Shown: positions 1-9,834 of the stretch, one piece after another
How the letters are laid out: every line of letters begins with the position of its first letter
How positions within the stretch are numbered: the first letter of the stretch is position 1
Origin: an uncultured Collinsella sp.
Lineage (GTDB): Bacteria; Actinomycetota; Coriobacteriia; Coriobacteriales; Coriobacteriaceae
DNA: 64,000 nucleotides
Reading direction: 5' to 3'
NCBI GenBank assembly: GCA_900541885.1
Contig: UQKW01000008.1
Location: 11,069 to 75,068, forward strand
Made by a program: the position numbers and the translations under genes
Notes under the pieces: generated by a model
Seen by the model: only the letters and a program-made list of their open reading frames with translations
The model's database searches: none
Told to the model about the DNA's origin: nothing

Positions 1-1636
<1,636 letters not shown>

Positions 1637-1656
1637 ATATCTCTCCCTGTCCCGCC

Positions 1657-1769
1657 GGCGTGTCCGCCTGCTTGGTTTTCGCTCGGTCAGGTCCTGGCTC
1701 GCACGAAGAGCACATTAAGTGCTCTTCGGCTCGTGCGGAATCTACGAAAACCAAGCAGGCGGACACGCC
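1657..1769. repeat. 113-bp nested palindrome in the valS leader
   Basis: A perfect 25-bp inverted repeat (1657-1681 and 1745-1769) encloses a second hairpin whose 10-bp arms (1704-1713 and 1719-1728, CGAAGAGCAC type) are also perfect. The second hairpin is extended by a bulged CGCAC/GTGCG stem. It starts 20 bases upstream of the valS start codon, so it probably lies within the transcript or between promoter and gene. No T-box features are seen. The nature of the element is unknown; a mobile palindromic repeat or an RNA structure are both possible. Confidence 0.75.
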
Positions 1770-1845
1770 TTAGGTATCGATTACTTCAGTCTGAAGGTAC
1801 TAACTTGACAATCTCACAGAATAGCACAGGCATACCTGCCGAAAA

Positions 1846-1924
1846 GGGACAGGTTTATTTTGGTAGGTTTTATCAGGGGAAACGACATTTGCCCATATAA
1901 AACCGACCAAAATAAACCTGTCCC
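1846..1924. repeat. Long palindrome, GGGACAGGTTTATTTTGG type
   Basis: Arms of 28 bp (1846-1873 and 1897-1924) match with a single mismatch around a 23-base loop. It lies between the clpX terminator and valS. Like other palindromes in this window it carries a GGGAC/GTCCC block, here at its outer ends. It contains no coding potential that I can support. Confidence 0.8.
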
Positions 1925-1931
1925 TAAATGG

Positions 1932-1961
1932 CAGGCCCCGCGGTGGTTGCCGCGGGGCCTG
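1932..1961 (-). terminator. Probable clpX terminator hairpin
   Basis: A 12-bp GC-rich stem (CAGGCCCCGCGG type) with a 6-base loop sits 12 bases downstream of the clpX stop codon. There is no clean T-run, only CATTTAG, so termination strength is uncertain. Confidence 0.6.
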
Positions 1962-1973
1962 GATTCAAACTAT

Positions 1974-3380
1974 TTACCCGTAGATGCGTTGGGGCTGTTC
2001 TTCGCCCTTTACGGAGGCTTCGGTCACGATGACCTTGACGACACCCTCCTCGCTAGGGAGGTCGAACATCGTCTGCTGCAGCACGTCCTCGCAGATGGAG
2101 CGCAGGCCGCGGGCGCCGGTCTTGCGGGCAAGCGCCATACGAGCGATCTCATGCAGGGCGGCATCCTCAAACTCAAGCTCAACGTCCTCGAGCTGGAACA
2201 TCTTGCGGTACTGACGCACCACGGCGTTCTTGGGCTCGGTCAGGATCGACACCAGGTCGTCCTCGTCGAGCGCCTGCGTCTGGGTGACGACGGGCGTACG
2301 TCCCACAAACTCGGGGATCATGCCAAAGGCGTTGAGGTCCTGCGGGAGCACCTGGCGCAGCAGATCGTTCTCGTCGACCGAGGTGGGGCCGGCGATCTCG
2401 GAGTTAAAGCCCACGCCCTTGTTGCCCACGCGATCGGCGATGATCTTGTCCAGACCCACAAAGGCACCACCGCAGATGAACAGGATGTTGGTCGTGTCGA
2501 TCTGCAGCAGCTCCTGCTGGGGATGCTTGCGGCCGCCGGTGGGCGGAACGCTTGCCACCGTGCCCTCAAGAATCTTAAGCAGCGCCTGCTGAACGCCCTC
2601 GCCCGAAACGTCGCGGGTAATAGAAAGGTTCTCGGCCTTGCGGGCGATCTTATCGATCTCGTCCACGTAGATAATGCCAACCTGCGCGCGCTCAATATCG
2701 CCATCGGCAGCGTTGATGAGCTTGAGCAGGATGTTCTCAACATCCTCGCCCACGTAACCGGCCTCGGTGAGTGCGGTGGCATCGGCGATGGCAAACGGCA
2801 CCTCGAGGATGCGCGCGAGCGTCTGGGCCAACAGGGTCTTGCCGGTACCAGTGGGACCGAGCAGCAAGATGTTGGACTTGGCGAGCTCCACCTCGTCCAT
2901 ATCGTTGTCGAACTGCGAGCCCATGCCGCCGTCAAAAGCGGACACCGCAGCGCCGCCCTCGATCACGCGGCGATAGTGGTTGTACACGGCAACCGACATA
3001 GCGCGCTTGGCGTCCTCCTGACCCATGACATAGGCCGAAAGCTCGTCATAGATCTCGTGCGGCGTCGGCACGTGCGTGATGACCTGGCGGTCGTCCTCGA
3101 GCTCAAAGCCCTCGGTCTCGGGGTCCACGGCGGGCTGCCCAGCAGCCTGGCCGTGGTCGTTGAGGAAGCCTGGCAGCTTGCCGTTGCGGGCAGCGTCCAT
3201 AAAGTCCGAAGCCAGCGACTCCTCCAGAATCTCGGAGCAAGCGGCGACGCACTCGTCACAGATAAAGATGTTGGTCGGGCCCTTTACGAGGCGACGGACC
3301 TGGCCCTGCTCTTTTCCGCAGAAGGAGCAGCGGATAGGGTTGCCGTTCTCGTCAAAGTTGTCCTGCATGTTTCCTGCCAT
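1974..3380 (-). CDS. clpX: ATP-dependent Clp protease ATP-binding subunit ClpX
   Basis: AAA+ unfoldase that recognises substrates and feeds them to ClpP. The product is about 468 aa. The N-terminal zinc finger shows CSFCGKEQ followed by CDECVAAC. The Walker A is GPTGTGKTLL and the Walker B is IIYVDEIDKIA. A sensor region and the C-terminal small domain (KTGARGLRSI) follow. The IGF-type ClpP-binding loop reads GKGVGFNSEI in this protein (VGF). The ATG at 3380 is chosen because it follows the clpP stop at 3382 almost directly, which fits translational coupling. Upstream in-frame starts would lie inside clpP. Part of a tig-clpP-clpX block. Confidence 0.96.
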   Translation of the reverse strand: MAGNMQDNFDENGNPIRCSFCGKEQGQVRRLVKGPTNIFICDECVAACSEILEESLASDFMDAARNGKLPGFLNDHGQAAGQPAVDPETEGFELEDDRQVITHVPTPHEIYDELSAYVMGQEDAKRAMSVAVYNHYRRVIEGGAAVSAFDGGMGSQFDNDMDEVELAKSNILLLGPTGTGKTLLAQTLARILEVPFAIADATALTEAGYVGEDVENILLKLINAADGDIERAQVGIIYVDEIDKIARKAENLSITRDVSGEGVQQALLKILEGTVASVPPTGGRKHPQQELLQIDTTNILFICGGAFVGLDKIIADRVGNKGVGFNSEIAGPTSVDENDLLRQVLPQDLNAFGMIPEFVGRTPVVTQTQALDEDDLVSILTEPKNAVVRQYRKMFQLEDVELEFEDAALHEIARMALARKTGARGLRSICEDVLQQTMFDLPSEEGVVKVIVTEASVKGEEQPQRIYG

Positions 3381-3381
3381 C

Positions 3382-4014
3382 CTAGGCATCCTTCGCGGCG
3401 AGATCGCGCGAGGTGACGATACGGTCAATCAAGCCGTAGTCGAGGGCCTCGGCAGCGGTCAGGTAGTTGTCGCGCTCGGTATCGGCCCGGACCTTCTCGA
3501 TGGGCTGGCCCGAGGCGTCGGACAGGATCTGGTTGAGCTCGCGACGGGTCTTCTTGATCTCCTCGGCAACGATCTCAATCTCGGTCTGCTGACCCTGGGC
3601 ACCGCCGCTGGGCTGGTGAATCATGACCTTGGAGTGCGGCAGGCAGAAGCGCTTGCCCTTGGCGCCGGCCGAAAGCAGCACAGCGGCCATAGACGCGGCC
3701 ATGCCGACGCAAATGGTGGAGACCTGCGGCTTAATGAAGTTCATGGTGTCAAGAATCGCCAGGCCGGAGTAGACCTCGCCACCGGGCGAATTGATGTAGA
3801 GCGAGATATCCTTCTCGGCATCCTGGCTCTCAAGATGCAGCAGCTGGGCAACGACCAGGTTGGCGCTGACGGAGTTGATCTCCTCGCCCAAGAAGATGAT
3901 GCGGTCGTTGAGCAGGCGCGAATAGATATCGTAGCTGCGCTCGCCGCGCGGCGTCTGCTCGATAACGTATGGCACGAGGGCGGAATCGAACTTAGCGATC
4001 ATACGCATCTCCAT
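3382..4014 (-). CDS. clpP: ATP-dependent Clp protease proteolytic subunit ClpP
   Basis: Serine protease forming the tetradecameric chamber of ClpXP. About 210 aa, normal for the family. The nucleophile Ser lies in VGMAASMAAVLLSAG, the catalytic His in LPHSKVMIHQPSGG and the Asp near the ERDNYLTAAEALDYGLID segment. Three closely spaced ATGs (4014, 4008, 4002) are possible. The first follows GAGAGAA, while the third follows GGAG at good spacing. The gene ends 2 bases before the clpX start, which suggests co-translation. Confidence 0.95.
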   Translation of the reverse strand: MEMRMIAKFDSALVPYVIEQTPRGERSYDIYSRLLNDRIIFLGEEINSVSANLVVAQLLHLESQDAEKDISLYINSPGGEVYSGLAILDTMNFIKPQVSTICVGMAASMAAVLLSAGAKGKRFCLPHSKVMIHQPSGGAQGQQTEIEIVAEEIKKTRRELNQILSDASGQPIEKVRADTERDNYLTAAEALDYGLIDRIVTSRDLAAKDA

Positions 4015-4049
4015 TTCTCTCTTGCGGACCAATAGTGGTTCTAGATAAA

Positions 4050-4090
4050 CGTACGGTGCCCGCATGCTATGCATTGGCTGGCACCGTACG
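4050..4090 (-). terminator. Hairpin between tig and clpP
   Basis: An 11-bp perfect stem (4050-4060 and 4080-4090, CGTACGGTGCC type) is followed on the minus strand by TTTAT. It may end part of the tig transcript or protect an RNA end. Because clpP lies just beyond it and I see no strong separate promoter, partial termination is likely. Confidence 0.6.
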
Positions 4091-4166
4091 AAGCAACCGG
4101 ATAACCGGTGTATAACTTTACCCCATCACGGGCGCACGCATGCGCTCGCGGGCAAGGTGGCGAGAA

Positions 4167-5465
4167 TTACTCGGCGTCCTTGGCGGTCTCGTCGACCTCG
4201 GTCACCTTGGCGTTCTCGACCAGGTGGTCAACGGCCTTGGAGCGACGGATGGACTCGCGGACGGCAGGCATGCGGCCATCAGCGATGAACTCGGCCTTGG
4301 AAGCCTCGACGTCCTTGACGCCGGCCTTCTCGAACTCGGCGTTGACGTCGTCCTCGGTGACCTCAATCTTGAGCTCACGGGCGAGGGCGTCGAGAGCCAG
4401 GGACTCACGGGCAACGTCGTTGGCCTGCTTGTGCAGGTCGCCGATGAACTGCTCCATGGTTAGGCCGGAAGCGGGCAGCCAGGTGTCCAGCGTCATGCCG
4501 CGGGCAGCGAGGTTAGACAGGAAGTTCTGGCCAAGCTCCTCAAAGACGGACTGCTCGTAGTCAGCATCCATCTCGTCGAGCTGCAGGCGCTCGGCGAGAG
4601 CGGAGACGCAACGGTTCTCCTTCTCGGCCGGCAGGCGGGAAGCCTTGTCCTGCTCGATCTCGATCTTGATGGCGTCGCGCATGGCGTCGATGCTGTCAAA
4701 GCCAAAGTCGGACTTGACGAGCTCATCGGTGAGCTCGGGGGTGTTGCGGACCTTGATGCCCTTGACGGTGACCTCGACGGTGTGGGTCTCGGCCTCCTCG
4801 CCCTCCTCGACCTCGTCGGTCCAGGTGACGGTCTTGACGTCGTCAACGTTAGCGCCGATCAGGGCCTCGTTGAACTCCTTGGGGTTGCTGTCGCTACCGG
4901 CGATGAGCATGCGGCCCTCGGCGGCGAAGTTGTCGGCGTTCTCAACGGCCTTGAGATCGACGGTGACGTAGTCCTCGGCCTCGACGGCGCGACCCTCGAC
5001 GTCCTCGAAGGTGGCACGGTAGTTGAGGAGCATCTCGACCTGGTTGTTAATCTCGGACTCGGTGACCTCCGCAGGAGGCATCTCGATCTCGACGGCGTCG
5101 AAGGAGGAGAGCTCAGCAGCAGGACGCAGGGAGAACTCGACAGTGTAGGTGTAGTCCTCGTGATCCTTGGCGAGGTCGAGCTCCTTGTAGTCACCGTTCT
5201 TGGTGGGGACGATGTCCAGCTCGTTGAGGACGGCGGGCTCGTTGGCGGCGATCAGGTCGTTGGTGGCCTGAGCGAGGGTAGCCTCGGCACCAAGAGCGGA
5301 GTCGATGACCGGACGGGGGGCCTTGCCGGCACGGAAGCCCGGGAAGCGGTACTTCTTGGCGGTGTCCTTGTAAGCCTTCTTGATCGCGGCGTCGACGTCG
5401 GCGGCCGGGATGGTGACCGTAGCGGTGAGCTTGGCGTCCTTGACGTCAGAAGCGGTGATGTTCAA
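4167..5465 (-). CDS. tig: Trigger factor (ribosome-associated chaperone)
   Basis: Folding chaperone with peptidyl-prolyl isomerase activity that binds the ribosomal exit tunnel. The ribosome-binding signature appears as FPGFRAGKAPRPVID near residues 45-60. A PPIase-like middle domain (EDYVTVDLKAVENADNF) and a long helical, acidic C-terminus follow. An in-frame ATG lies at 5480, but a strong AGGAGG (5472-5477) lies inside that extension. It is spaced 3 bases from a GTG (5468) and 6 bases from a TTG (5465), so I take the TTG, which gives about 432 aa. It lies upstream of clpP, the common bacterial order. Confidence 0.93.
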   Translation of the reverse strand: MNITASDVKDAKLTATVTIPAADVDAAIKKAYKDTAKKYRFPGFRAGKAPRPVIDSALGAEATLAQATNDLIAANEPAVLNELDIVPTKNGDYKELDLAKDHEDYTYTVEFSLRPAAELSSFDAVEIEMPPAEVTESEINNQVEMLLNYRATFEDVEGRAVEAEDYVTVDLKAVENADNFAAEGRMLIAGSDSNPKEFNEALIGANVDDVKTVTWTDEVEEGEEAETHTVEVTVKGIKVRNTPELTDELVKSDFGFDSIDAMRDAIKIEIEQDKASRLPAEKENRCVSALAERLQLDEMDADYEQSVFEELGQNFLSNLAARGMTLDTWLPASGLTMEQFIGDLHKQANDVARESLALDALARELKIEVTEDDVNAEFEKAGVKDVEASKAEFIADGRMPAVRESIRRSKAVDHLVENAKVTEVDETAKDAE

Positions 5466-5556
5466 CACGTTCCTCCTCATACTGCCCAGCTTATCTGAGG
5501 TGCTGGTACCTTTATGCAACAAAGAGTCGCGACGGCCGAAGCCGACGCAGATGCGT

Positions 5557-5640
5557 TGGTGCGGGCGAAAGGACTCGAACCTTCACGGGAATCCCACCAG
5601 AACCTAAATCTGGCGCGTCTACCAATTCCGCCACGCCCGC
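5557..5640 (-). tRNA. tRNA-Leu (anticodon TAG)
   Basis: The complement folds as an 84-base tRNA. The acceptor stem is GCGGGCG paired with CGCCCGC, the anticodon loop TTTAGGT carries TAG, there is a long variable arm (GGGATTCCCG region), the T loop is TTCGAGT, and CCA is encoded. The long variable arm and TAG anticodon identify leucine. Confidence 0.95.
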
Positions 5641-5739
5641 ATGAGCGCACAGACTAGGAATGATAGCAGATACGAACGGCAAGCGCACGCACACCTTTTA
5701 CAAGCTCACGACCTCACCACGAGTGCCCATCGGAGGGAA

Positions 5740-5850
5740 GGGTAGCTAATTTGGGACGGGGCTATTTTAGCTACCCCGGCTGATAGCGCGAATGGTTGGC
5801 CAATTAACAGCTGGGGTAGCTAAAATGGCCCCGTCCCAAATTAGCTACCC
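5740..5850. repeat. 111-bp nested palindrome (GGGTAGCTAATTTGGG type)
   Basis: Two 38-base arms (5740-5777 and 5813-5850) are reverse complements with one mismatch. Each arm is also an imperfect palindrome by itself (GGGTAGCTAA at one end, TTAGCTACCC at the other). The element fills the gap between the tRNA-Leu gene and the molybdenum hydroxylase stop codon. A solo half-copy occurs at 35643-35676, which shows that it is a dispersed repeat. Confidence 0.85.
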
Positions 5851-5859
5851 CCAGCTCGT

Positions 5860-8691
5860 CTACTCCCCCAGCAGGGCCTTCTCGGGCGTGATCGGCAGTG
5901 AGCGAACCTGATGGCCGGTGGCGTGCGCCACGGCCGAGGCTACTGCGGCGAGCGGCGTGTTGATGACGACCTCGCCGATCGACTTGGCGCCAAACGGGCC
6001 CGTCGGCTCGTAGCTCGGCTCAAAGGCCACACGAATGCTGCCGATATCCAGGCGCGTGGGCAGCTTGTAGCTCATAAAGTTGCCGGTGCGTAGGCGGCCG
6101 CGGTCATCGTGCTCGACGATCTCGTAGAGAGCGTGGCCGATACCCTGGGCAATGCCGCCCTCGGCCTGGACGCGCGCGAGCGCCTCATTGATCACGGTGC
6201 CGCAGTCGACGGCCGCCGCATAGTCCACCACAGTCACCTTGCCGGTGGCCTTGTCGACCTCGACCTCGGCAATGCCGGCCATAAACGGCGGAGGCGAAAC
6301 GGGCAGGCAGGCAGAGGCATGCGAGGTGAGCGCGTCGCCGCCCGCGATGTTCTTAACGCACAGGTTGGCAAAGTCGCGCAGCGTGAGATAGCGGTTCTGC
6401 TCGCGCGCGGCACGCTCGTCGGACAGGCGCACGTACTGGCCATCGAAGACCACGTCGGCGGCGTCCACGTCCCACATCTCGGCGGCCTTGGCGCAAATCT
6501 TCTCGCGCAGCTCGGTTGCGGCGTTCTTGGCGGCAAGGCCCGTCACGTAGGTACCGGAGCTCGCGTACGAGCCGGCGTCGAACGGCGACACGTCGGTGTC
6601 TACGCCGCGCACCACTATCTGCGAGCTCTCCACGCCCAGCTCCTCGGCAGCAATCTGCGCCAGGATCGTGTCGACACCCATGCCGTTATCGGTGGCGCCG
6701 GTGCCGATGGTAATGAAGCCATCCTCTTCCAGGCGCATATCGATGCCGGCAATATCGACGTTGGAGATGCCCGAGCCCTGCATGGTGAGCGCACAGCCCA
6801 GAGCACGCACGCGATCGCCCAGGTCGACGGCCAGCGGCTTGTCGCGCCATCCGATCATGTCCATCGCGCGCAGCAGGCAGCGGTCAAGCGCGCAGGCGTT
6901 GAGCTTCTCGTTGTAGTACTGCGGCATGATCTCGCCCTCGTGCACGATGTTCTTAAGGCGCAGGTCGGCGGGATCCATGTGCAACATGTCGGCGAGCTCG
7001 TTGACGGCGCTCTCCACGGCAAACTGGCCCTGGGTGGCACCGTAGCCGCGATACGCGCCGCCGCGGTTGGTATTGGTGTAGACGGCGTCCCAGCTAAAGC
7101 GGCTCGCCTTCACGTGGTTGTAGATCGGCAGGCTCTTGTGGCCCGAAAGGCCAATCGTCGTGGTAGCGTGCTCGCCGTACGCGCCGGCGTTGGACAGCGT
7201 GTGCAGGTCGATGGCCGTAATGGTGCCGTCGTTCATGGCGCCCAGCTTAACGGTCATCTGCATCTGGTGGCGCGAGTTGCCCGCGGTGATGGTCTCCTCA
7301 CGCGTGTAGCAGCAGTAGCTCGGACGACCGGTCTGCTGGGTCACGAACGCCACGAAGATCTCGCAGCAGCCCGTCTGCTTGGAGCCAAAACCGCCGCCGA
7401 TGCGCGGCTTGATGACCTGCACCTGCGACTGCGGAATGTCGAGCGACTGCGCGACCATGCGGCGCACGTGGAAGGGCACCTGCGTAGAGGTGGTCACCGA
7501 GATGCGGCCGAAGGCGTCGGTCGTCGCGAAGGCGCGGAAGGTTTCCATGGGCGCGGTCTGCGTGGCTTGGCTGGTGTAGGTGCGGGTGAAGACGATGTCG
7601 CTCTGGGCGAAGGCCTCGTCAAGGTCGCCAAAGTCGCTCGTGCCGCTGCACACCAGGTTGCGCGGAACGTCGCCGCCCTGCGGGAACATAAAGGTCACGT
7701 CGCCCTCGGGGTGAACCACGATGCCATTATCGAGTGCCTGGGTAAAGTCGAGCAGCGGCTCGAGCACCTCATAGTCGACCTTAATGAGCTTGAGCGCCTT
7801 GTCGGCGGCCTCCTCGGTCTCGGCGGCGACAATCGCCACCTCCTCGTTTTGGTAACGCACCAGGTTCTCGAGAATCAGGCGGTCGTAGGGACTCGGCTGC
7901 GGATAGCTCTGGCCGGCGATGGTAAAGCGGCGCTTGGGCACGTCCTCGTAGGTGTAGACACCCACGACGCCGGGCACCTTCAGTGCGCGCGACGTATCGA
8001 TGGAGCGGATCTTGGCGCGGGCATAGGGACTGCGCTTGAGTTTGACGATCAGGGCGCCGGCGGGCACCAAGTCGCCCGTGTAGACGGGACGCCCCTCGAG
8101 CAGGGCCTTCGAGTCCTTCTTGGGCTGCTTGTGAGTGATCTGCTTGTAGGAGACACCGTCGCAGCTGGTGTCGTTGACCGGCAGCTCGGGCATCTCAAAG
8201 CCCACCTGCACGCCGAACTCGTTGAGGAAGCGCACGATGGCGCGCAGCTGGCTCTCGTAGCCGCTGCAACGGCAGAGGTTGCCGGCGAGCTGGCGCGAGA
8301 GCTCCTCGCGTGTAGCGACGAGGCTCGGGTCCTCCTTGGCGGCGCGGGCAAGCGCCAGCACGTTCATAATGAGGCCGGGGGCGCAAAAACCGCACTGCTC
8401 GGCGCCTTCGGCGGCCATCGCACGGGCCAGTGCCTCAGACTCGGCCTTAAGGCCCTCAAGCGTGGTGATGGTACGACCCTCGACGCGCGCCGCGGGAACC
8501 GAGCAACTCAGCACCGGGTCGCCGTCGAGCCACACCGTGCACAGGCCGCAGTTGGTGGTTTCGCAGGCACAGCGCACCGACGCGCAACCCTGCTCGCGCA
8601 AAAGCGCAAAGAGCATGGTGTCGGGGGCAATCTGGACCTTGACCTTACGGCCGTTGAGCGTAAAGGAAAGATCGATGAGTTTGGCAGCCAT
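5860..8691 (-). CDS. Molybdenum hydroxylase, fused 2Fe-2S and Mo-cofactor subunits (XdhD-like)
   Basis: Xanthine dehydrogenase family oxidoreductase, 943 aa. The N-terminal ferredoxin domain shows CETTNCGLC. The second 2Fe-2S domain shows QCGFCAPG and NLCRCSGY. From about residue 190 comes the molybdopterin domain, with GGGFGSKQTG, RGGAYRGYGATQGQF and, near the C-terminus, GAKSIGEVV, which carries the expected catalytic Glu. The same fusion occurs in E. coli XdhD (956 aa), placed by genomic context among selenium-dependent molybdenum hydroxylases. Given the selenium genes here, a labile selenium ligand is plausible but not visible. The substrate is probably a purine or similar heterocycle (inference). 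The start overlaps the stop of the FAD gene (TAATG), which implies coupling. Confidence 0.88.
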   Translation of the reverse strand: MAAKLIDLSFTLNGRKVKVQIAPDTMLFALLREQGCASVRCACETTNCGLCTVWLDGDPVLSCSVPAARVEGRTITTLEGLKAESEALARAMAAEGAEQCGFCAPGLIMNVLALARAAKEDPSLVATREELSRQLAGNLCRCSGYESQLRAIVRFLNEFGVQVGFEMPELPVNDTSCDGVSYKQITHKQPKKDSKALLEGRPVYTGDLVPAGALIVKLKRSPYARAKIRSIDTSRALKVPGVVGVYTYEDVPKRRFTIAGQSYPQPSPYDRLILENLVRYQNEEVAIVAAETEEAADKALKLIKVDYEVLEPLLDFTQALDNGIVVHPEGDVTFMFPQGGDVPRNLVCSGTSDFGDLDEAFAQSDIVFTRTYTSQATQTAPMETFRAFATTDAFGRISVTTSTQVPFHVRRMVAQSLDIPQSQVQVIKPRIGGGFGSKQTGCCEIFVAFVTQQTGRPSYCCYTREETITAGNSRHQMQMTVKLGAMNDGTITAIDLHTLSNAGAYGEHATTTIGLSGHKSLPIYNHVKASRFSWDAVYTNTNRGGAYRGYGATQGQFAVESAVNELADMLHMDPADLRLKNIVHEGEIMPQYYNEKLNACALDRCLLRAMDMIGWRDKPLAVDLGDRVRALGCALTMQGSGISNVDIAGIDMRLEEDGFITIGTGATDNGMGVDTILAQIAAEELGVESSQIVVRGVDTDVSPFDAGSYASSGTYVTGLAAKNAATELREKICAKAAEMWDVDAADVVFDGQYVRLSDERAAREQNRYLTLRDFANLCVKNIAGGDALTSHASACLPVSPPPFMAGIAEVEVDKATGKVTVVDYAAAVDCGTVINEALARVQAEGGIAQGIGHALYEIVEHDDRGRLRTGNFMSYKLPTRLDIGSIRVAFEPSYEPTGPFGAKSIGEVVINTPLAAVASAVAHATGHQVRSLPITPEKALLGE

Positions 8692-9605
8692 TAGCGCACC
8701 TCGCTAGAATCGACGCCGGGCACGCGGCGGCAGGAATACTCGTCCGTGGCAAACTTAGGAATCTGCACGCCCTCGAGCTCGCGGGCAAGCGCGGCCGAAA
8801 GCTCGATGCCGGCGGCGCGGCGCACGGCCTGAATCGCCAGCGGGGCAGAGATGCGGAGGCGGTAGTCGGCCGAGCCCCACAGGTTGGTGCCGTAACTCAG
8901 GGCACGCACGGATGTGGCCAGAGCGCGAAACTCATCCTCGGAAGGCTGCTCGTTGATAAGGCCGCACGCCTCGTCCTGCAGCAGGGTCGCGCGCAGCGGG
9001 CGGGCGCCCACGGTGACATGCCAGCTGTTGTCCCACCAGGCGGCGGTGACGTTTAAGGAGGGGAAGTCGGTCGCGGCCTTGCGCACGGCCTCGTAGCTCG
9101 CACGGTAATCGTGCTTGACGACCACCACGTGCTCGATCACGTCGCGCACATAGCCCATGTCCACGAACTCGGCGAGCGGCACGCGGCCGGCGCCCGTTAG
9201 CTCAACATAGGAATCGAGCGCCAAAAAGGCCGAGAGCACGTCCGAAAAACCAAAGCGGCCGTAGATGCTGCCGCCCACCGTGGCGGTATTGCGCAGCTGC
9301 ACGCCTACGATATCGTGGACGGCGAACTCAAAGACATTGTTGACAAGCGCGTTGAGCCCGGCATGACGTTCGAGCTGACGCAGGGTACACATGGCACCGA
9401 TGCGAAACTCGGTCTCGGTCTCCTCGACCTGATCGAGTCCGCAGGCCGAAAGGTCAATCGCCGTCGCGACGCGACGCGAACCCAGGCGCATCCAAATACC
9501 ACCGCCCACAATCTTGTTGTTGCGGTTCTTCTGTAAGAGCTCATAGGCTTCGGCCGCGTTTCCAACACGGACGTAGGTACCGAACTTGAGCACGTTCTCC
9601 CCCAT
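8691..9605 (-). CDS. FAD-binding subunit of molybdenum hydroxylase
   Basis: About 304 aa, matching FAD-binding domain 5 of molybdopterin dehydrogenases plus the CO-dehydrogenase flavoprotein C-terminal domain. KIVGGGIWMRLG near residue 32 and the ATVGGSIYGRFGFSD segment near residue 115 are the FAD-contacting motifs. It passes electrons from the Fe-S centres of the downstream fused subunit to an acceptor. The two genes form an operon with overlapping stop and start. The ATG at 9605 follows GGAGAG very closely; a GTG four codons in is an alternative start. Confidence 0.86.
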   Translation of the reverse strand: MGENVLKFGTYVRVGNAAEAYELLQKNRNNKIVGGGIWMRLGSRRVATAIDLSACGLDQVEETETEFRIGAMCTLRQLERHAGLNALVNNVFEFAVHDIVGVQLRNTATVGGSIYGRFGFSDVLSAFLALDSYVELTGAGRVPLAEFVDMGYVRDVIEHVVVVKHDYRASYEAVRKAATDFPSLNVTAAWWDNSWHVTVGARPLRATLLQDEACGLINEQPSEDEFRALATSVRALSYGTNLWGSADYRLRISAPLAIQAVRRAAGIELSAALARELEGVQIPKFATDEYSCRRVPGVDSSEVR

Positions 9606-9685
9606 CTCTCCACTTGTCCAGTACTTTCAAGTGTACCAAACGAGGGGCCGCACACCGTTTTAGGACAAAATCCACCCACTCATCT

Positions 9686-9758
9686 ATAACTTGCGGTGAT
9701 ATACGGACTGATTAGCCGTTCTGGAACGCAAAACAGTCCGTATATCACCGCAAGTTAT
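9686..9758. repeat. Long palindrome, TTGCGGTGAT family, copy 1
   Basis: Perfect 25-bp arms (9686-9710 and 9734-9758; ATAACTTGCGGTGATATACG at the outer end) around a 23-base loop. It is related to the elements at 12800, 35290 and 52973 and to a solo arm at 35709, all sharing AACTTGCGGTGA or its complement. It lies between the FAD subunit start and the gdhA terminator, and could also act as a bidirectional terminator. Confidence 0.85.
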
Positions 9759-9777
9759 GAGGAGTCCTCCGGGATAG

Positions 9778-9808
9778 AAAAGGCTCCCAGCCGGATAGCT
9801 GGAAGCCT
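9778..9808 (-). terminator. gdhA intrinsic terminator
   Basis: AGGCTTCCAGC and GGCTGGGAGCC form the stem on the minus strand, followed by TTTTC. It begins about 27 bases after the gdhA stop codon. Confidence 0.85.
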
Positions 9809-9834
9809 CATCACATGCCATATCAAGCGAAGAT

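Noticed and set aside
1637..1973. T-box riboswitch ahead of valS
   Set aside because: No specifier loop, AG bulge or conserved T-box sequence was found; the structure is a simple long palindrome.
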